From assembly GCA_021779935.1 (NCBI GenBank), contig JAJXZT010000048.1:62001-126000 (forward strand): a stretch of DNA of 64,000 bases, in the 5' to 3' direction. Below the pieces are notes generated by a model. That model did not search any database, was not told where the DNA came from, and saw only the letters and a program-made list of their open reading frames with translations. Position 1 is the stretch's first letter, and each line of letters begins with the position of its first letter. Of the stretch, positions 34,436-44,056 are shown in pieces. Made by a program: the position numbers and the translations under genes. The DNA is from Acidobacteriota bacterium. Lineage in GTDB: Bacteria; Acidobacteriota; Terriglobia; Terriglobales; Acidobacteriaceae.

Positions 34436-35179
34436 CTATCCGCGTGCGGTCTTTTCGTCGATGGCGATTACGCCGTCCCTGATGTGAATGACGCGATGAG
34501 CGTATTCGGCGATGTCGTGTTCGTGAGTGACGAGGACGATGGTGTTGCCGGCTTCATGGAGATGGTCGAAGATCGCCATGATTTCGTTGCCGGTCTGGGA
34601 GTCGAGGTTGCCGGTTGGTTCGTCGGCGAGGATGATGGATGGCCGGTTGACGAGCGCGCGAGCGATGGCGACACGCTGGCGCTGACCTCCGGACAACTCG
34701 TTGGGTTTGTGATTCATGCGTTGCGCGATGCCGACCTGATCGAGCGCGGTCTTGGCACGCTCAAGGCGTTCCTCGGCCGGAATGCCGGCATAAATCAAAG
34801 GCAACTCGACGTTGTGGAGCGCGGTGGCGCGCGCCAGCAAGTTGAAGGTCTGGAAGACGAAGCCGATTTCCTTGTTGCGAATGCGAGCCAGTTCGTCGTC
34901 GTCGAGTTCGCTGACGAGCTGGTTATTGAGCCAATACTGGCCGCGGGTCGGCGTATCGAGGCATCCGATCAGGTTCATCAACGTGGACTTGCCGGAACCG
35001 GATGGGCCCATGATGGCGACGTACTCGCCACGATTGATGCGGAGATCGACACCACGCAGGGCATGCACCTGTTGCTCGGAGCCCATGTCGTAGGTCTTCC
35101 ACAGATCGCTGGTGCAGATCATGCAGCCGTCGGGTGGTGCCGAAGTTTCCTGCGAAACACTGGCCAGTTGGGTCGCCAT
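34436..35179 (-). CDS. ABC transporter ATP-binding protein (MacB/LolD type)
   Basis: A 247-residue ATPase of the MacB/LolD subfamily. Walker A is GPSGSGKST, the Q-loop lies in [10 protein letters not shown], the signature is LSGGQRQRV, Walker B is [13 protein letters not shown], and the switch His is in [12 protein letters not shown]. Such ATPases power mechano-transmission permeases rather than substrate channels. Two starts compete: 35179 has GAGGAG nine bases upstream and 35200 (seven residues longer) has GGAAGTGAG. It follows the membrane-fusion gene by 68 bases or less. The cognate FtsX-like permease is not next door. Confidence 0.9.
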   Translation of the reverse strand: MATQLASVSQETSAPPDGCMICTSDLWKTYDMGSEQQVHALRGVDLRINRGEYVAIMGPSGSGKSTLMNLIGCLDTPTRGQYWLNNQLVSELDDDELARIRNKEIGFVFQTFNLLARATALHNVELPLIYAGIPAEERLERAKTALDQVGIAQRMNHKPNELSGGQRQRVAIARALVNRPSIILADEPTGNLDSQTGNEIMAIFDHLHEAGNTIVLVTHEHDIAEYAHRVIHIRDGVIAIDEKTARG

Positions 35180-35246
35180 CCTGTCTTTCTCCTCATCCAT
35201 GGGACTCTCACTTCCGCCGAAATCGCGCCGGTACGGCGGGACCGGC

Positions 35247-36638
35247 TTACGAGTTGTCTTCCTGCTTCGGAATGCTGTTATCGATTCTGACGCTTGCACC
35301 GGGACGGAGCGTGCGCAGGACCTTATAGCTTCCGGTAATGATCTGGTCGCCTTCCTTGAGGCCATCCAGCACTTCAATGTCGGTGGTGCCGGTGATGCCG
35401 GTATTGACCTTGACGAACTGGGCCTTTCCGCCGCGAACAACAAACACGCCCTGTATCTCTTCCTTGTCCTTTTTGCGTTCGGCGGTGGGCTCGGCGGCTT
35501 CGACGGCGCGGTCGCTCTCGTTCTTCTTGACCTTGCCAGGCTCGAGGTCGATTCGCTGACGAATGGTGAGCGCCTGGATCGGAATCGCGAGCACGTTCTG
35601 CTTGCTGGCGGTGGTGATCTTGGCGGTTGCCGAGAGACCGGGACGAAGCTCCCGAGGCGGATCGGTCAAGGTCACAACAACCTTGAAATCCTTGGCTTCC
35701 TGGCTGCTGGCCGTGGTCTGCGAGGTAGCGACGCCGGTCGAACGGAGAAGAGCATTGTCGCCGATTTCGGTGACGACGCCCTTGAAGACTTTCTTGGGGA
35801 TGGCGTCGATGGTGACGTCGGCTGCTTCGCCAAGCTTGACGTTCATGATATCGGTCTCATCGACCATCACTTCGGCGGTGATGACGGAGTTATCAGCCAA
35901 AGTCATCAACGTGGAACCGGGCGAATTCTGAATACCGACGACGACAGTTTCTCCCTCGCGGACGGGGAGGTTGGTGACGATGCCGTCGAACGGAGCCTTG
36001 TAAAGGGTCTTGCTGAGGACGTCGTCGTAACGGACGAGGGTGGCCTTCTGCTGGGCGATGGTGCTGTATGCTGACTCGGCCTGGGCCTTCATCTGAGCGA
36101 TCTTCGCCCGAGCCTGAACGAGGCCGGAGGCAGAGGCTTCGTAGGCCGCACGCTTGGCGTCGAAGTCCTGCTTGGCGATCAATTGATCCTTGAAAAGTCC
36201 CTCGGCGCGGTGCCAGTCGAGACGTTTCTGGACTTCATCTGCCTGTGCGCGGGCGAGATCGGCGACAGCGGTATTGTAGCCAGCCTGAGCGGCGACGTAA
36301 TTGGTCTGCGCGGCCTGGATGCTGGCCTTGGTTGCCTGAACGTCCGCTTCGGGCTGGATGTTCTCGATCTGCGCCAGCAGTTGACCTTTGGTTACGTGGT
36401 CGCCTTCCTTCACGTAAATATGGGTGATCCTGCCGAATGCGTTTGCGCCGACGTTGACGTACATTTTCGGCTTGATTTCGCCGGAGGCGGTTACGGTGGA
36501 CCGGAGGTCCTCCCGAATCACCTTACCGGTCTGAACAGTGACAACGCCTTTGCGAGCCTGTTGAACGCTAAAGGCTACTATGGCGACCACAGCAACCAGG
36601 GCGCCAATCGCGATCCAAACTTTTTTCCAGGTTTTCAT
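35247..36638 (-). CDS. Periplasmic adaptor subunit (MacA/HlyD family)
   Basis: A 463-residue membrane-fusion protein. One N-terminal membrane segment (about 5-25), a lipoyl-like half-motif [23 protein letters not shown], a long alpha-helical hairpin rich in Ala/Gln (about 75-190), the second lipoyl half [19 protein letters not shown], then beta-barrel and membrane-proximal domains and a C-terminal [13 protein letters not shown]. It would bridge an inner-membrane ABC permease and an outer-membrane factor. An insert of charged residues (about 375-400) interrupts the late beta domain. GAGG lies five bases before the ATG. The ATPase gene follows; no permease is seen. Confidence 0.88.
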   Translation of the reverse strand: MKTWKKVWIAIGALVAVVAIVAFSVQQARKGVVTVQTGKVIREDLRSTVTASGEIKPKMYVNVGANAFGRITHIYVKEGDHVTKGQLLAQIENIQPEADVQATKASIQAAQTNYVAAQAGYNTAVADLARAQADEVQKRLDWHRAEGLFKDQLIAKQDFDAKRAAYEASASGLVQARAKIAQMKAQAESAYSTIAQQKATLVRYDDVLSKTLYKAPFDGIVTNLPVREGETVVVGIQNSPGSTLMTLADNSVITAEVMVDETDIMNVKLGEAADVTIDAIPKKVFKGVVTEIGDNALLRSTGVATSQTTASSQEAKDFKVVVTLTDPPRELRPGLSATAKITTASKQNVLAIPIQALTIRQRIDLEPGKVKKNESDRAVEAAEPTAERKKDKEEIQGVFVVRGGKAQFVKVNTGITGTTDIEVLDGLKEGDQIITGSYKVLRTLRPGASVRIDNSIPKQEDNS

Positions 36639-37103
36639 CAGTCCTCGGTCGGGAATGAAAACTTCGTAACGAATCGATACCTGCCCGTCTGTAAATAGTG
36701 CTGCCCCATGGCGCAGGCGACTTTGCACAAGGGTACTTACGGATTGAGACGGACGAAAGTTTCATCGGAAAGCAAAACTTCGAAATTTCTTCGTTTGGAA
36801 CCGCCTTTGGGAGGGAAGTTCCAAGCCATTCGCAGGCGGTGAGCGGTATTGGATATGCACCGCAGCCGGACACACGTATCGCGAATGGGCATTCCGGGAG
36901 ATTTCGGCGTCTCAATTATACGCGTACGAGGCTGGAAAAATGGAAATACCCACGCAACTCAATCTGCCATCAAGGGTTAGTGAAGTTAAATGGGGCAGCT
37001 CTCCGCGCCCCAAAGTGCCCTTTCGGGTAAGGCACTCTTCTTGCTTTGAAGGGGGTAAAAACATACAATCTAGCAAGCCCCAATAGCCCTTAGGAGTTCT
37101 TCA
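36639..37103. other. Divergent promoter region
   Basis: No gene is supported in these 465 bases between the reverse-strand adaptor and the forward GWxTD gene. It contains the promoter at 37041-37069 and a small AGTGCC/GGCACT hairpin (about 37013-37035). No promoter could be assigned for the adaptor gene. Confidence 0.55.
37041..37069 (+). promoter_or_regulatory. Promoter of the GWxTD gene
   Basis: -35 TTGCTT (37041-37046), exactly 17 bases, -10 TACAAT (37064-37069); the start codon follows 34 bases later behind AGGAG. Confidence 0.7.
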
Positions 37104-38789
37104 ATGCGGTACTTTCCTTCTCGACCCTTCGTAGGTGTGCTTTTAGCCGGAGTGTTTCTCCTCGGGAGCTTTGCGCTAGCCCAGGATTCGAAATCGACGG
37201 AACCGGCTAAAGACCCGCTCAGTCGCCCCGTGTCCAAGAAAGAGGCGAAGCAGCGGGAAAAAAATTGGAGGAAAGAGGTTTCCAAGACCTATCAAAAGTG
37301 GCTGGACGAAGACGTCCGGTACATTATCACTCCGGAAGAAGAGCAAGCGTTCAAGCAGCTCTCCAACGATGAGGAACGAGACCAGTTCATCGAGCAGTTC
37401 TGGCTGCGGCGCGACCCGACGCCGGACACTCCGGAGAACGAGTACAAGGAAGAGTATTACCGGCGCATAGCGTATGCGAACGAACACTTTGCGGCGGGCA
37501 TTCCGGGCTGGAAGACGGACCGCGGGCGGATCTACATCATCTGGGGCAAGCCGGACGAGATCGATTCGCATCCCTCGGGTGGAACGTATAACCGGCCGAT
37601 GTCAGAGGGCGGGGGCACGACCTCGACGTATCCGTTTGAAGATTGGCGCTACCGGTACCTGCCGGGCATTGGGAACAACGTGATCCTGGAATTCGTGGAC
37701 ACGTGCATGTGCGGCGACTACCACCTGACGATGAATCCGAACGAAAAGGATGCGTTGCTGTACACGCCGAACGCAGGCTTGACCCAGTCGGAAGAGATGG
37801 GCCTGTCGTCAAAGGCGGACCGCATCACGGGCAGCCAGTATGGATTCAATCCGGATGGACTGTCGAACCAGAGCACAGAGTTCGATAACCTGGAACTGAT
37901 GGCGAAGATCAATGCACCGCCGCCGATCAAGTTCCGCGACCTGGAAGAAGCAGTAACGCACAAGATTCGCTATAACCTGCTGCCGTTTGAAGTACGGGCG
38001 GACTTTGTAAAGGTGACAAGCGATACGGTGCTGGTTCCGGTCACGATCCAGGTGAAGAACAAGGACATTACGTTTGTCAATAAAGACGGCGTACAGCGCG
38101 GCAGCGTCAATATCTTCGGGCGCGTCACGACGATTACGGGCCGCGTGGCGCAGACGTTTGAAGACACGGTCGGGATCGACGTGCCGGCGGAACTGCTGCC
38201 AAAGGAAGTGGAGAACGCTTCCGTGTACTGGAAGGCCCTTCCGTTGCGCCCGGGGCTGTACAAACTGGATATCGCCGTGAAGGACGTGAACGGAGACCGG
38301 ACGGGAACCTGGACACAGGCAATAAAGGTGCCGGAATTCTCCGACGACAAACTGTCATCGTCGTCACTGATACTGGCCGACCTGATGGAGAAAGTGGCGG
38401 CGAAGAATATTGGCGCCGGGAATTTCGTCATCGGAGATACGAAGGTACGGCCGCGCGTTCCGGATGCCTCGAATAAGCCGGTGGTATTCAAGCGCGCACA
38501 GCGGCTGAACTTGTGGATGCAGGTGTATAACCTGGGCACGGACCACAAGACGAACAAGCCCGATGCTACGGTGGAATACGATATTGTGAACGCGCAGACG
38601 AACAAGTCCGTACTGCATACGGTGGAGACCACCGAGCAGATGGGCAACAAAGTCGGCGGTCAATTGACGTTGGAAAAGAGCCTTGCGCTCGCCAGTCTCG
38701 ACCCTGGGCTGTACCGCATCACCGTGAAGGTGAACGATAATATCTCGAAGCAGGCAATCGACCCGTCGGCTTCGTTCCAGGTCGAGTAG
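37104..38789 (+). CDS. GWxTD-domain secreted protein
   Basis: A 561-residue exported protein with a signal peptide (1-27, ending FALAQ). The signature GIPGWKTDRGRIYIIWGKPDEI (near residues 131-152) places it in the GWxTD family, largely found in Acidobacteriota and related phyla and of unknown function. It is preceded by EEEQAFKQLSNDEERDQFIEQFWLRRDPTP, the usual lead-in. The C-terminal half is beta-rich with a repeated pattern (VPVTIQVKNKDITF..., YRITVKVNDNI). AGGAG lies seven bases before the ATG. It is probably co-transcribed with the outer-membrane gene 46 bases downstream. Confidence 0.88.
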   Translation: MRYFPSRPFVGVLLAGVFLLGSFALAQDSKSTEPAKDPLSRPVSKKEAKQREKNWRKEVSKTYQKWLDEDVRYIITPEEEQAFKQLSNDEERDQFIEQFWLRRDPTPDTPENEYKEEYYRRIAYANEHFAAGIPGWKTDRGRIYIIWGKPDEIDSHPSGGTYNRPMSEGGGTTSTYPFEDWRYRYLPGIGNNVILEFVDTCMCGDYHLTMNPNEKDALLYTPNAGLTQSEEMGLSSKADRITGSQYGFNPDGLSNQSTEFDNLELMAKINAPPPIKFRDLEEAVTHKIRYNLLPFEVRADFVKVTSDTVLVPVTIQVKNKDITFVNKDGVQRGSVNIFGRVTTITGRVAQTFEDTVGIDVPAELLPKEVENASVYWKALPLRPGLYKLDIAVKDVNGDRTGTWTQAIKVPEFSDDKLSSSSLILADLMEKVAAKNIGAGNFVIGDTKVRPRVPDASNKPVVFKRAQRLNLWMQVYNLGTDHKTNKPDATVEYDIVNAQTNKSVLHTVETTEQMGNKVGGQLTLEKSLALASLDPGLYRITVKVNDNISKQAIDPSASFQVE

Positions 38790-38835
38790 CACGACGGAGA
38801 ATATGCCGTCGTCGATGAGTAACAAAGGGGGCTTC

Positions 38836-40524
38836 ATGACCCGTAAGCTCGGAGGGGTACTGCTCGCCCTGTCGCTAAGTTTGACGGCGTCGGCAGCCGT
38901 CAACCCGGCTACGATCTCGGGTTTTGTCAAGAACTCCAGCGGTGTTCCGCAGATGGGCGCCGCGGTAGAGGTTCTGACTGCGTCGGCTGCCCAGGAACTG
39001 ATTACATACACCGACGTTCATGGACATTACAGAGTGCGGGGACTGCTGCCCGGTACCTATACGGTTAAGGTGTCGGCTCCCTCGTACCTGCCCACGGTTC
39101 GCGAAAAAGTCGGCTTACAGTCGGGCGCGAACATGGTGGTGAACGTCACGCTGAACACCCTGTTCGAGGCCATCCAACTGGTGCCAAAGCGCGGGGACTC
39201 CAAAGAAGACCAGGACGACTGGCGCTGGACGCTGCGGTCGATGGCAAACCGGCCAATACTGCGCCTGGCGGATGACGGACTGGTGGTGGTTCGGAACTCG
39301 GACAATGCCAAAGAAGGGGTGTTGAAAGCGCAAGTTTCGTTCCTGGCGGGAACGAACGGCGAGGCATTTTCCGGCAGCGACATGAGCACGAACATCCGGT
39401 TCGAGCAGTCGCTGTTTGGCAACGGAACACTTTCCTTTAACGGAGACCTTGGGTACGCCACCGGGATGCCGGCGGCCTTCCGTGCGTCCTATTCGCATGA
39501 ACTGCCCAACGGCTCGCGCCCGGAAGTGACGCTGATGGCGAAACGGTTCGCGACACCGGACCTGGCGGCGCGCCATGCGGCATTGCAGGCGCTTGCGCTC
39601 TCGATGGTGAACACGTCGATGCTCACCAATTTCCTTGAGATGACGTACGGCGGCGAACTGCAGACCGTTGAATTCTCCGGACGTGCAACGGCTTTCCGTC
39701 CATTTGGCAGTGCAGACCTGCACCTGGGACCGAACACCGTGGTGGAGTACCGGTACGCCACCTCTCTGCCGAACATGCGGCACGCAAAAGGCTTCGACAG
39801 CGCGCCAGCAGACCTTTCGGAGTCCGGCCCGCGAGTTTCGCTACTGGGAAATGCTCCGCAACTTGAGCGGTCCAGCCATAACGAGATTTCGATCTCGCAC
39901 CGGCTCGGTAATAACAGGATGCAGATCGCTGCGTACCGGGACGTGGTGAGGAACGTTGCGCTGACAGGCGTGGGCCAGTATTCAGACATGAGCGGCGACA
40001 TTGTGCCGGACATTTACTCGGGCACGTTCCTATACAACGGAGGAACACTGCGGACATCCGGCATTCGCGCGGTGTACCAAAGGAAGCTGTTCAGCGACAT
40101 GACGGGTACGGTCGATTATTCCTACGGTGGAGTGCTTACGACACCGGATGGCCCGCTGGCGCTGGATAACGTGCGCGGGAAGCTTCGCATGCAGGACCGC
40201 AATTCGGTTGCCGCCAAGGTTGCCGGCGTGATCCCAGGATGGAAAACCACAGTGCTGGGCTCGTATCGCTGGGTAAGCGGTACGGCGCTGACGCCCGTGG
40301 ACATGTTCAACGCGTCGCCAGGCGAGAGCGATCCTTACCTCAGTTTCTTTGTGCGGCAGCCTATCCCGGCCCGCCGGTTCATTCCGAGCGGAATGGAAGC
40401 GCTGATTGACTTGAGAAACCTGCTGGCGGAAGGGTATCGGCCGGTGCTGGGAAGCGATGGACACACGATGTACCTGGTGCAGACATCGCGGTCGATCCGC
40501 GGCGGGCTGGCATTTACTTTCTAA
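38836..40524 (+). CDS. Outer-membrane beta-barrel protein with regulatory-like N-domain
   Basis: A 562-residue protein with a signal peptide (about 1-21), then a carboxypeptidase-regulatory-like Ig fold (about 25-105: ISGFVKNSSGVPQMGAAVEV, then GHYRVRGLLPGTYTVKVSAPSY), and a C-terminal region of alternating strands ending in Phe (RGGLAFTF), which is an outer-membrane sorting signal. It looks like a shortened Oar/TonB-type barrel without a recognisable plug. The start at 38836 has AAAGGGGG just upstream. Its partnership with the GWxTD protein is inferred from adjacency. A TTCG-loop terminator follows. Confidence 0.78.
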   Translation: MTRKLGGVLLALSLSLTASAAVNPATISGFVKNSSGVPQMGAAVEVLTASAAQELITYTDVHGHYRVRGLLPGTYTVKVSAPSYLPTVREKVGLQSGANMVVNVTLNTLFEAIQLVPKRGDSKEDQDDWRWTLRSMANRPILRLADDGLVVVRNSDNAKEGVLKAQVSFLAGTNGEAFSGSDMSTNIRFEQSLFGNGTLSFNGDLGYATGMPAAFRASYSHELPNGSRPEVTLMAKRFATPDLAARHAALQALALSMVNTSMLTNFLEMTYGGELQTVEFSGRATAFRPFGSADLHLGPNTVVEYRYATSLPNMRHAKGFDSAPADLSESGPRVSLLGNAPQLERSSHNEISISHRLGNNRMQIAAYRDVVRNVALTGVGQYSDMSGDIVPDIYSGTFLYNGGTLRTSGIRAVYQRKLFSDMTGTVDYSYGGVLTTPDGPLALDNVRGKLRMQDRNSVAAKVAGVIPGWKTTVLGSYRWVSGTALTPVDMFNASPGESDPYLSFFVRQPIPARRFIPSGMEALIDLRNLLAEGYRPVLGSDGHTMYLVQTSRSIRGGLAFTF

Positions 40525-40551
40525 AAGTGCGGGTCACGCGCAAAAGAAATG

Positions 40552-40573
40552 AGCCCTGGCTTCGGCCGGGGCT
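40552..40573. terminator. Bidirectional TTCG-loop terminator
   Basis: AGCCCTGGC (40552-40560) pairs with GCCGGGGCT (40565-40573) with one wobble and a TTCG loop; TTCTTCT follows on the forward strand and CATTTCTTTTG on the reverse, serving both convergent genes. Confidence 0.75.
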
Positions 40574-40585
40574 TTCTTCTGGAGA

Positions 40586-40753
40586 CTATTGTTCAGGCCG
40601 ATAGTCGCAAGCCTCGCGACACTCAAGACAGTAGTACTGGCCGTCTTCGCAGAGCCGGACATTGTTTGCGCCCTGGCAAAGAAAGCAATACTTCTCGCAC
40701 TCGCATTTGTCTTCGGTCTTCTCGCAAACACAGCAATGGAAGCGTTCCGCCAT
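40586..40753 (-). CDS. 55-residue Cys-rich protein (probable zinc binder)
   Basis: A short reverse-strand frame of 55 residues containing 11 Cys (7, 8, 10, 17, 19, 23, 26, 35, 42, 45, 49): HCCVC, CECEKYCFLC, then CEDGQYYCLEC, plus REAC. The spacing suggests two interleaved zinc knuckles rather than an electron-transfer site. Its stop lies 13 bases from a bidirectional terminator, and AGGA lies about 13 bases before the ATG. The overlapping forward-strand frames have no such pattern. Metallothionein-like or zinc-ribbon function is inference; no family recognised. Confidence 0.65.
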   Translation of the reverse strand: MAERFHCCVCEKTEDKCECEKYCFLCQGANNVRLCEDGQYYCLECREACDYRPEQ

Positions 40754-40911
40754 GGATGCACTTTATCCTGTTGAGGCGCCTTTCGTAAACGGGCTGAATG
40801 AAGAGGCCGGGCAAAGTTCCCGGGGCGGGATGACCGGCTGAAACCCGCTAACGATGCGGGTCGCGGAAGATTGACCCTGTCCGCCATGCATGTTAACGTA
40901 CAAGGTTCTCT

Positions 40912-40955
40912 TATCTTGTCGATACGCAACAAGTATCTTGTCGACACACAATAAG
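40912..40955 (+). repeat. Tandem 22-bp direct repeat upstream of gcvT
   Basis: Two adjacent 22-base units (40912-40933, 40934-40955) agree at 19 positions; each begins TATCTTGTCGA and the first contains an inverted CTTGT/ACAAG. They lie 26 bases before the gcvT start, downstream of a weak promoter-like pair TTGACC (40871-40876) and TAACGT (40894-40899). This looks like an operator. Confidence 0.6.
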
Positions 40956-40981
40956 CCCTGCGCCCAACGAGGAATTCCGAC

Positions 40982-42136
40982 TTGTCATCTACTACAGAAG
41001 CACCTATCCGCAAGACAGCACTGAATAAGGTCCATCGAAAGATGGGCGCAAAGATGGTCGATTTCAACGGCTGGGACATGCCAGTGGAATACCCGGCGAG
41101 CGGCGAACGCAAGACGGGCGGCCTGGTGGCCGAGCACCTGGCGGTGCGCAAAAGCGTTGGCATCTTTGACGTCAGCCACATGGGCGATATCCGCCTGGCG
41201 GGACCGGAAGCGCTGGCAGCAGTCCAACACATGACGATGAACGACGCGTCAAAGCTGCAGATTGGACAGGCGCAGTACTCGGCGCTGCTCTATCCGCAAG
41301 GCACGTTTGTCGATGACGTGATTGTGCACCGGATGGGCGAGAACGATTACCTGCTGGTAATCAATGCCGGGACGCGCGAGAAGGACGTGAACTGGGTTCG
41401 CGAGGCAGCAAAGGGCTACAACTGCACGGTCGAGGACCTGAGCGATAACTACACGCAAATCGCGATCCAGGGGCCGAACGGATGGAAGACGCTGCAGAAG
41501 CTGACGGACGTCGACCTGACGCAGGTAAAGTTCTACTGGTTCACACATGGAACGGTCTGCGGGTTGCCGAATACGCTGATTGCGCGCACGGGCTACACGG
41601 CGGAAGACGGTTTCGAGATCTATGTGCCGAGCGACGAGGCGACGAGCGAACGCGTGTGGAACGAAGTGATGAAAGCGGGCAAGGAGTTCGATGTTGTGCC
41701 GTGCGGACTGGGCGCTCGCAACACGCTGCGGCTGGAAGGCGCGCTGTCGCTCTACGGTCACGAGATTTCCGATTCCATCACCGTATGGGAGGCGGGGTTG
41801 ACGCGCTTCCTGAAGATGGACAAGGGCGATTTTACGGGACGCGAGACACTGGCGAAGCAGCAGCAAGAGGGCATCAAGCGCACACTGGTGGGGCTGGAAA
41901 ACGTGGACCGTGGAATTCCGCGCGACGGATACAAGGTAGTCGACCTGGGCGGCAAGGAAATTGGCTACGTGACGAGCGGATCGCCGGCGCCATTCCTAAA
42001 GCGCAACATCTCGCTCGCGTATGTTCCGGTGGAGTTGTCTGCCGTGGATACGGAAGTTGCAGTGGAGATCCGCGGGCAGAACGTGAAGTGCAAAGTAGTC
42101 CCAATCCCGTTCTACAAGCGTCCGAAGAAGTCGTAA
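40982..42136 (+). CDS. gcvT: Aminomethyltransferase GcvT (glycine cleavage T protein)
   Basis: A 384-residue tetrahydrofolate-dependent aminomethyltransferase that releases ammonia from the lipoyl-bound intermediate and forms 5,10-methylene-THF. The N-terminal GAKMVDFNGWDMPVEY, DVSHMGDIRLAG and the middle ARTGYTAEDGFEIY are T-protein signatures; the C-terminal half has GYVTSGSPAPFLKRNISLAYVP. It starts with TTG, six bases after GAGGAA. First gene of gcvT-gcvH-gcvPA-gcvPB. Confidence 0.95.
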   Translation: MSSTTEAPIRKTALNKVHRKMGAKMVDFNGWDMPVEYPASGERKTGGLVAEHLAVRKSVGIFDVSHMGDIRLAGPEALAAVQHMTMNDASKLQIGQAQYSALLYPQGTFVDDVIVHRMGENDYLLVINAGTREKDVNWVREAAKGYNCTVEDLSDNYTQIAIQGPNGWKTLQKLTDVDLTQVKFYWFTHGTVCGLPNTLIARTGYTAEDGFEIYVPSDEATSERVWNEVMKAGKEFDVVPCGLGARNTLRLEGALSLYGHEISDSITVWEAGLTRFLKMDKGDFTGRETLAKQQQEGIKRTLVGLENVDRGIPRDGYKVVDLGGKEIGYVTSGSPAPFLKRNISLAYVPVELSAVDTEVAVEIRGQNVKCKVVPIPFYKRPKKS

Positions 42137-42231
42137 CAATCCGGAACAAACGTTGCAGGCGGGGCGAGTGCCCCGAGATTTTTCGGAAAGGGCCAAGGCC
42201 CAAGTTTCAAGCCATACTTACGGAGAGCACC

Positions 42232-42615
42232 ATGGCGTATCCCGCGGAGTTGAAGTACACGAAAGAACATGAGTGGATCAAGATCGAGGGCAACACGGGC
42301 ACGATCGGCATTACGGACCACGCCCAGAATTCCCTCGGAGACATCGTCTTCGTCGAACTGCCGAAGGTGGGCAGCGATATTACGGCCGGCAAGAGCTTCG
42401 GCACGGTGGAATCGGTGAAGGCCGTGAGCGATCTCTATGCTCCGATGAGCGGAAAGATTGCGGAAGTGAACCCGGAACTGGCGAACGCACCAGAGAAGGT
42501 CAATACCGAACCGCATTCGGCGTGGATGGTGAAAGTGACGCTGACGAACCCGGCGGAATCCAGCGCGCTGCTTTCGGCAGCCGATTACGAGAAGTTCGTC
42601 GCTGAAGAGCAGTAA
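42232..42615 (+). CDS. gcvH: Glycine cleavage system H protein
   Basis: A 127-residue lipoyl carrier of the usual length. The lipoylated Lys is in GTVESVKAVSDLYAP, and the N-terminal ELKYTKEHEWIKIEGNTGTIGITDHAQ is typical. It shuttles the aminomethyl group between the P, T and L proteins. GGAGAG lies six bases before the ATG. The 95-base gap after gcvT contains no obvious structure. No lipoamide dehydrogenase gene is in the operon. Confidence 0.96.
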   Translation: MAYPAELKYTKEHEWIKIEGNTGTIGITDHAQNSLGDIVFVELPKVGSDITAGKSFGTVESVKAVSDLYAPMSGKIAEVNPELANAPEKVNTEPHSAWMVKVTLTNPAESSALLSAADYEKFVAEEQ

Positions 42616-42733
42616 AACAAGACACTCGCCCGCACGGAAAAAGTGAAGTCAACTTTTGCTCTCCGCGCAAACGATCTCTGTCGCTGCCGGACGCGCACAC
42701 CGCGCGTCCGGTGGCGCGATGGAACAATTATTC

Positions 42734-44056
42734 ATGCGCTATCTTCCGAAGTCTCCAACTGACCGCGAGCAGATGCTGCGCGAGATTGGCGTCAAGTCGA
42801 TTGACGATTTGTTTGCGCCGATCCCGAAGGAGTACCGGCTCAACCGCGACCTTGCAATTCCGCGCCAGATGGCGGAAAGCGAGATCATCGAGTGGTTCCG
42901 CGCGCGCGCCGCAGAAAACGGCACAGGGTATTCGATGTTCCTGGGCGCGGGGGCATACAACCATTACCGTCCCGTGGCAATCGATGCGCTGATTTCGCGC
43001 GGCGAATGGTTCACGGCATATACGCCGTATCAGCCGGAAATCGCGCAGGGAACCTTGCAGGCAATCTTCGAATTCCAGACGATGGTCTGCGAACTGACCG
43101 GCATGGAAGTCGCGAACGCGTCGATGTATGACGGTTCGACGGGGGCAGCCGAGGCGCTGATGATGGCGGTTCGACTGACGGGCCGCGGCCACACAGTGGT
43201 GGCACGGAGCGTTCACCCCGAGTACAGGGAAGTTATCGCGACGTACATTCAGCATCAGCACATGCCCTTCACGGAAGTTGGGTTCGGAAGCGATGGTCGC
43301 GTGGACCTGAAGGCACTGGAAGCGGCGATCACGGACGACACGGCATGCGTGCTGGTGCAGTCGCCGAACTTCTTCGGCACGATTGAAGACATTGCAGCGC
43401 TGGCGGAAATAGCGCACAAGCGCGGAGCGTTGCTGGTGGTGTCAATTGCCGAGGCACTCTCGCTGGGCATCGTGAAGCCGCCAGCAGAAGCCGACATCGT
43501 TTCGATGGAGACACAGTCGTTCGGAGTGCCGTTGAGCTATGGCGGTCCGTACGCCGGAGTGATTGCGACGAAAGAGAAATTCATCCGGCAAATTCCCGGA
43601 CGGCTGGTGGGCGAGACGACGGACAGAAACGGAAAGCGCGGGTACGTGCTGACGCTGTCGACGCGCGAGCAGCATATCCGGCGCGAGAAGGCGACTTCGA
43701 ATATCTGCACGAACCAGGCGCTGATCGCACTGATGGTCAATATTTATATGACCGTTTATGGGCGAGAGGGGCTGAAGGAGCTGGCGAAGCAGAACCTGGC
43801 AAAGGCGGCATACGCGCGCCAGCAATTTGGCAAGAACGCGAAGGTGCTCTTCGAGGGCGCTCCACGATTCAACGAGTTCGTGGTGCAGACGAATGAAGAC
43901 GCAACGGGAATTTCGCGCCGGTTAAACGAGAAGAAAATCATCGGCGGACTTCCGCTGAAGAAGTTTTATCCGGAACTCGGCAACGCATCGCTGTGGTGCT
44001 GCACGGAGTTGAACACGCGCGAGCAGATCGACGCGGCAGCCAAGGAGGTGCGGTAA
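42734..44056 (+). CDS. gcvPA: Glycine dehydrogenase (decarboxylating) subunit 1
   Basis: A 440-residue N-terminal half of the split P protein. Signatures are [51 protein letters not shown], and [14 protein letters not shown]. It forms a heterotetramer with gcvPB to decarboxylate glycine. The ATG at 42734 matches the family start (MRYLPKS) and has GGAA upstream; 42719 is an in-frame alternative. Its TAA shares a base with the gcvPB ATG. Confidence 0.95.
   Translation: MRYLPKSPTDREQMLREIGVKSIDDLFAPIPKEYRLNRDLAIPRQMAESEIIEWFRARAAENGTGYSMFLGAGAYNHYRPVAIDALISRGEWFTAYTPYQPEIAQGTLQAIFEFQTMVCELTGMEVANASMYDGSTGAAEALMMAVRLTGRGHTVVARSVHPEYREVIATYIQHQHMPFTEVGFGSDGRVDLKALEAAITDDTACVLVQSPNFFGTIEDIAALAEIAHKRGALLVVSIAEALSLGIVKPPAEADIVSMETQSFGVPLSYGGPYAGVIATKEKFIRQIPGRLVGETTDRNGKRGYVLTLSTREQHIRREKATSNICTNQALIALMVNIYMTVYGREGLKELAKQNLAKAAYARQQFGKNAKVLFEGAPRFNEFVVQTNEDATGISRRLNEKKIIGGLPLKKFYPELGNASLWCCTELNTREQIDAAAKEVR

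Noticed and set aside
34424-36074. Forward frames of 288 and 320 codons over the adaptor/ATPase genes
   Set aside because: The reverse frames contain Walker A, signature and lipoyl motifs; these are shadows.
40754-40981. Glycine riboswitch upstream of gcvT
   Set aside because: I could not find the tandem-aptamer consensus; only simple hairpins and the 22-bp direct repeats are present.
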